From NCBI GenBank assembly GCA_013399305.1, contig VXAI01000117.1, forward strand, positions 582,497 through 646,496: a stretch of 64,000 bases of DNA. The letters run 5' to 3'. The notes beneath the pieces are model-generated. The model ran no database searches. It saw nothing but the letters and a program-made list of their open reading frames with translations, and was not told where the DNA came from. Each line of letters begins with the position of its first letter. Position 1 is the first letter of the stretch. Below are positions 58,901 through 64,000 of the stretch, piece after piece. The translations under genes and the position numbers were made by a program. Origin of the DNA: Rostratula benghalensis. Taxonomy: Eukaryota; Chordata; Aves; Charadriiformes; Rostratulidae.

Positions 58901-61900
58901 GGGCACAATATGTGCTCCCGGATTATTTTACTGACTGAATAAATGTCACCTTCTTTTCAAATAAGAAACTTGGACTATGGCAGAAGTATTTTGCTGTATA
59001 AATGAGTTTTGTGCATCCTGAAAGGGAACTCGGTGACATTGCTGGGCAGAGATGCTCAGATATACGCAGACAAAAGCATCCCAATATTTTTTACATTTTT
59101 GGCAAACTTTAACAGTCCAATATTGCACATGGGTCCCCTCCCTCTCACCTTGGAGGAACTCTCTTTTTAAAACAGCAGATGAAACCAAGGGGAATATGTG
59201 AGACCTGAGGGGAAAAATAAATCGTTAATAAAATCTCAGGCTATGCCTCTGATTTTGGGGCCCATGATTGAAAATGCGAATCCTGGATTTTACATACACA
59301 CACCCCCACCTCGTTGGTTTTGGGGATGATTTGACTATGCACTGCTTTGTATAAGGTGATGGGCTATTGTAGTCAAAAGTCTCACTGAGATACATAGTCT
59401 CTATCTGCTGATATGTCATTGGGGTATTTTTCCTTTGCAGAATGAGAGTGGATCAGGAAGCCACAGGTCTGCTGAAGAAACACATTGTGATGATTAGAAC
59501 ATCCTAATGAAGGTATCTCATTAAAATGAAGGCTTCTGTTTCTCATTAGGAGATTAGTTAGGTGCTGTGCTCTGCTCTGCAGCTCTGCAAAAGCCGTACA
59601 CAGCAGCTGAAATTCTCTGGCAAGGACTGTAATAGCCACCTTGGTACTAAGGAACCAGCCTGTGGCAAGTTGTGTGTGTTCCCTGCAGTGAAATGTCACA
59701 TGGGTCCTGGTGAGCTTGTCCTTGAGGAGGGCTACCATGCTGACCTTGCTGTGCTGAGCAAAGCTACTACAGATTTACTGTACAAATGGTGACCCCAGGG
59801 AGTCCACCTCCTAAATGCTCATCCTGACGCTCAGCAGGACGGTTGGGTAACCCAGCAGTGCTGTGCAGTGAACACAGTGTCCTGCCAGACTGCACCTACC
59901 ATCCTGCAGCTTCCTGCCTGCTGGGATGGGAACTGGGCAGCGTGGGGCCATGGCAGATGCTGGTACCCCAGGCACAACTGCTCTCTGCTCATCACGGGGT
60001 AAAGCCCCTGTCGCTCACCCTTGTTAAAAATGCATGGGTTACAGCATTGTACAAAAGAAGTCGATGCATTTCTGTTTGACCATGATAAGTGTATTTTGCT
60101 TTTGTGCATAGCTCCTCTAAGGCTTTAATGGCATCGACTGGTGATGACCAGGGTGTAGAGGAAGAGCAGGAAGGCAGATGATTTCTCAACCACAAAGAAG
60201 CAAGTGGCTTTGGGCAGGCTTTCAGCACAGCCTATAATTAAGCTGGTTCCTTCTTAACCTTTCTTAGAAAAACCTTGAATTCATTCTCCAGTTTGCCTCT
60301 TTGCTAGACGAAGCACAGGAGATGCTCATTTGAGCTTGCATGGAGGTTAGTTTGGGATATTTCTTTCCCATTGTCAGCAAATGGGACAGTGCTTTTGTTC
60401 CCAGGCAGTTTTTAAGTTTTAAACCTGATGAGTGCCTCACTTTGACAGTGTTAAAGTGCACTGGTAGGGTGCCTTCTTCATATCAAATTCAGATGGCTCA
60501 TCTGCAAAAATAACCCCCAAAACAAATTAAAAACTATTATCTTCATATGCAGAAAACTCAGCCAAAAAACTTTCTTCCTTCTGTGATCAAAGCAGGAACT
60601 ATGTAGTTTGGTTTGTGCAATGGGGTTAGATTTTTATTCCTCCCTGTAACATTGCTTCAGTCAGTTGTCAGCCAAGAGATATGTTTGGATTTTTCATCCC
60701 CATGTGGATTTGTGGGAACACGCACTAGGAGACCAGTTCAACATTGTAATAGTGCCTGCATTGATCTAACACAGTGTTTATGTGGACTCCAGCCATCATT
60801 CATTTCTTCTCCAGCATCCAGAGGCTATAATGGATTATTTTATACAATAATCATGATAGTACTTAGCTGTTGTCTAGCATTTGCAAGGCATTTTATGAAG
60901 AAAGTCAATATAATTATCTCCATATTACAGCTGGAAAGTAAAGGCAGCGAGACATGAAGTGGTTTGTCCAGGTCCATGAGCACCACATCAGTGATGGGAC
61001 TAAGGAGAGGACCCAGGTCCCTGGAGGCCCAGAGCAGGGCTCTGGATGGTGCATCCTGCAGGGTCAGCCCCCTGCAGCTCTGGGATCAGTGCCCCCCCCC
61101 CAGGTGACCCATGCCCTAGGAGGGATTATCTCCCCAAGAGCATGTGGCTGCTGAAGGATACAGACCATGTGGTTTTCCCAAAAAACTATTGCACTTTCTT
61201 TTGGTCACTGAAACAATTCTGTGGAGGTGGGTGCAAAAGGGAAGCCTCTGTGTCCTCCTTCTCCCAGTTGTCTTTTCTCTTTGGGAAATCCTGCACTGAG
61301 ATTTGACTGGAGCCTTACTGGTGTCTGGGATATCTGCTCCGGCAACTCCTTTCTCCACTGACTTGCTGCATTTTCACCTCGCCTGCAGCTGCTTACTCTT
61401 GTGGCCCAAGGAAATAGTTGCTGTCCTTCCTCACCCCCTCTCTCATCAAGTCCAAGGGGATTTGGGAGCCCAGCACAGCCACCTGTGGCAACTCCATCCC
61501 TTCCAGCCCACCTGCAGCAGCTCCCTGACAAGGTGGAAGAATACAAGTTTTTCCTAACATTGAGCTGAAATTAAGATCTGAACCTAGACAAGGCAGTGGG
61601 CTGTCACCATCAACACAGAGCTTCTGTGCTTGGGGGCAATGGATTTTGCACATTCAGTCCGTGGAGAGCTTATCTTACTGCCTTGAATTCAGTTGAAATA
61701 ATAATTTAAATCAGAAAATTAGTCTTTAACAGGCTATCTGTGCTTACAAGCTGGGCCCCACCTGGCCTATGCTGTGTTTGCAGTATATGCTTGACAGCTA
61801 CTTTTGGGCATTTTCCTGCACACAAGCCCTGCCCACAGGGGACAGGGGCATGAGCTAAGTGTGTCGCTAGCTTTTTTCCCTTCCACAGCCCTTGTAACTA

Positions 61901-64000
61901 CAGGATAAAACCCTGTGTGTGCTTAACCCACACCTCCTCCCAGGCCTGGGGTAGACTCTTGTCCTGTATTTACAGTTTCCTGGTTCAGCATCCAGCAGCT
62001 GCCAAGTGTGAGCCCCTCCCAGCCCCTGCTTCGGGTACTGGAAATGTTATTTTCCATTTGCAGCTGACATCAGCGTATGCTCGGCATCAACGTATATCAA
62101 GATACCCACCAGGGGACTCTGAAAGGAGAAAAAGTTGTTTGTTTGGAAAGGTGTTTTGACAGGTTTCTAAATGAGATACAGGGCATTTGGGAGCTTGTGG
62201 TGTGAAGCAGAAATGGCTCCCAGCCCTTCCCCCTGCTTCTGGAGCGCTCGCTTCCTGAGCCTCGAGGCATCTGCAAATGCAAGAAATACTTGAAATTACA
62301 AAAATTGGAAGAGGCATTTTGGTAGCTCATATTTCTTAGGGTACATGAAACTCCAGTAGGTCACTAGCTGGATAAAGTGGATAAAGCATAATCCCTGTGC
62401 AGACCATAAATAGTTTGTCTACTCCGAGCAGTGGGAAAGAAAAAGGGGGAGAGGGTGGAGAAGGCGGGGATTATGGGCCAATTAGGGGGAGACATTTCCC
62501 ACAAATATTTTATTATTTGCTCACACCTTTACTGTGTGTGAAATCAGGGGTCTATAATAACTTTCCAGTTCCTAAACCCCAGTTGCTTGATTCAGAAGCT
62601 GCAGTGGGTTCGCAGGAGTTGTCGGCTCCTGCATGGAGCCCACTGCCCTCACTGGGCAAGTCCTTGATTTTATTAAACTGATCATAACCTCATACAACAG
62701 CATTCCCTAAAGCAGATGGCTGGCCTTTCCCTTCTCATCCTCCTGTACTCTCCATTCCTGAGTCACCAGGGTACCTGTGCTGGATCACGCTGGGGCCCCA
62801 CTGGATAATGAAACAGGTGATGAAACCTCATGATGGAGTTGGGAAACAATAGTTCTTATTGCCCAGTGCTCTCGATTGTTAATCTTAAAACAAAATTGCT
62901 ATTAATCTAAGAAAAAAAAAAAAGAGGTTTGTATTTTATGTGGTTATATTTACAATTTTTTTTAAACTTCTTTTCTTAATGGAAACTTCTAGCAAGAATG
63001 TTTCCATGTCTCTCCCATGTATAAAGATATGGTTTGTTGTTGAACCTGGTAGATTGCAGTGATGTAATATCTCTGCAAGGAGGAGCATTGACAGCAATAT
63101 GAGTTTTTCTGGAGTTAGTTCTTATTAGATTTGAGGCGAGTTGTTTGGGTTTTTTTTTTGCTAATTTATTTATGGGCATTTCAGCAATACTTTTGGTCAG
63201 TCAAGGAATGAGCAGAATGCTGTAATGTTAAAAAAACGGAGTTATGATCAGTTTGTGAAGGGAACTGGGAGGAAAACATGCAAAAGAAGTTGCAAGTGCT
63301 AGGACAAAGGAAAGGGAATGGCACAATACTGCTCAGCTCTTTAAATGTTATCTTGTGCCAAAATGTCTAGGTTTTGTTTTCTTATTTTTAAGGGAAGAAT
63401 TATTGGAAGAAAAAAAAAACCCACTTCATATTAAAATTACCTCTTTTGTGTGCTTTTCTAGTGGTTTGCCTACAAATAGAAAGTTGTCATTTAGTATCAG
63501 TGAATTGTATTAGCCTCTTATCTTAATTATGCTTTGAAATTGCGTAGGCCGGTAGCTCACTAATGCCTTCCACAGTTATTGCAGGAGGACGGGAAAAAAA
63601 TCCTTGCCTGCTTAAGGAGTGAGGTTGGGAACCTGTGTGCAAAAGCCTCCTCACCTGGAACTGGACTGGAGGGTGGTGCTGGAGCTGGTGGAGCTGCTCC
63701 CTGACAGGGATGGCACCAACTGATGTGCAGCCTGGGGCTTCTCCTTTCACTGCACAACCTATTCACCCACCCACGGGTTGATGTGGTACCAAGTGAGCTC
63801 TGCAAAGTGAGGGAAGCCACAGGAGATGCAGGGAGGGGGACATCAGTCATGGCAGTGTGCAGGGTAGGGATGGGAGGTGGTGGTGCAGAAGCGGTCTCCT
63901 ACGTGGATAGCAAGTGGCAAGGTCGATTGTCTATCTGCAAATGCCCTCTCAAAAAACAAAAACCAACCAAACAAACAAACAAAAAAGAGCATTAGAGTCT
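56000..64000. other. Intergenic block, no recognised gene
   Basis: The block contains an A/T palindrome AATTTTTTAAAAAATT (about 56,476), TTTA repeats near 57,297, a purine-rich G-tract region (62,432-62,490), a C run (61092-61101) and an AAAC array at the right end (about 63,966-63,985). No gene, RNA gene or mobile element is recognised. Confidence 0.6.
62445..62489 (+). other. G-tract cluster, possible G-quadruplex
   Basis: G runs at 62445-62449, 62453-62455, 62466-62469, 62475-62477 and 62485-62489 lie in a mostly purine stretch. The first four could fold with loops of 3, 10 and 5 bases. The long loop makes it a weak candidate. Confidence 0.35.

Noticed and set aside
59562..59792. Open frame with GELVLEEGYHADLAV, sharing ATGCTGACCTTGCTGTG with the segment at 38,720
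   Set aside because: The shared word is only 17 bases and the flanks do not align, so a common repeat family is not supported.
1..64000. tRNA, rRNA, CRISPR arrays, prokaryotic operons and endogenous retroviral LTRs
   Set aside because: None was recognised on reading. The window is ordinary avian nuclear DNA with introns and CR1 elements.

Overview
The window is vertebrate nuclear DNA, most likely from a bird. The evidence is a multi-exon cryptochrome 1 (CRY1) gene whose encoded C-terminus matches the avian CRY1a tail (it ends [10 protein letters not shown] after [11 protein letters not shown]), and three 5'-truncated CR1 LINE copies, the typical avian retrotransposon. The predicted residues differ at several sites from chicken CRY1 as I remember it, so a non-galliform bird is likely; the species cannot be fixed from this window.

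Bases 1-9,710 hold the 3' two thirds of CRY1 on the + strand. Eight coding exons encode about residues 229-620, including the Trp320/Trp374/Trp397 chain and the FAD-contacting Asp387 and Asn393 (human CRY1 numbering). A non-coding last exon follows, with an AATAAA signal at 9,681. The tail is built from three consecutive exons that all begin and end in phase 1. One of them (5,435-5,527) has no counterpart in the human tail. Reading past that exon's weak donor gives a different 29-residue ending and then an intronic AATAAA, which is the arrangement expected of the avian CRY1b splice form. CRY1 is a core-clock repressor, and its bird splice forms are discussed as retinal magnetoreceptor candidates.

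Bases 9,720-13,430 are a transition zone. They hold a minus-strand CR1 (11,628-11,857), a plus-strand CR1 (about 12,500-13,046), and an isolated CpG-rich promoter-like block with a CCG repeat (about 13,236-13,405).

Bases 13,430-64,000 contain no gene I can recognise. The third CR1 lies at 46,838-47,093, with scattered simple repeats and homopolymers and one unresolved base (N at 31,011). In human the next gene past the 3' end of CRY1 is MTERF2, which has a single large coding exon of about 385 codons. No such frame is present here, so this interval is expanded, rearranged or lacks the gene. Several short segments have good splice-site context (notably 14,482-14,571, 21,143-21,200, 27,982-28,062, 53,531-53,880 and a recursive-splice-like junction at 48,967). 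They would fit an unannotated spliced transcript starting at the CpG island, but pseudo-exons are common and none is proven.
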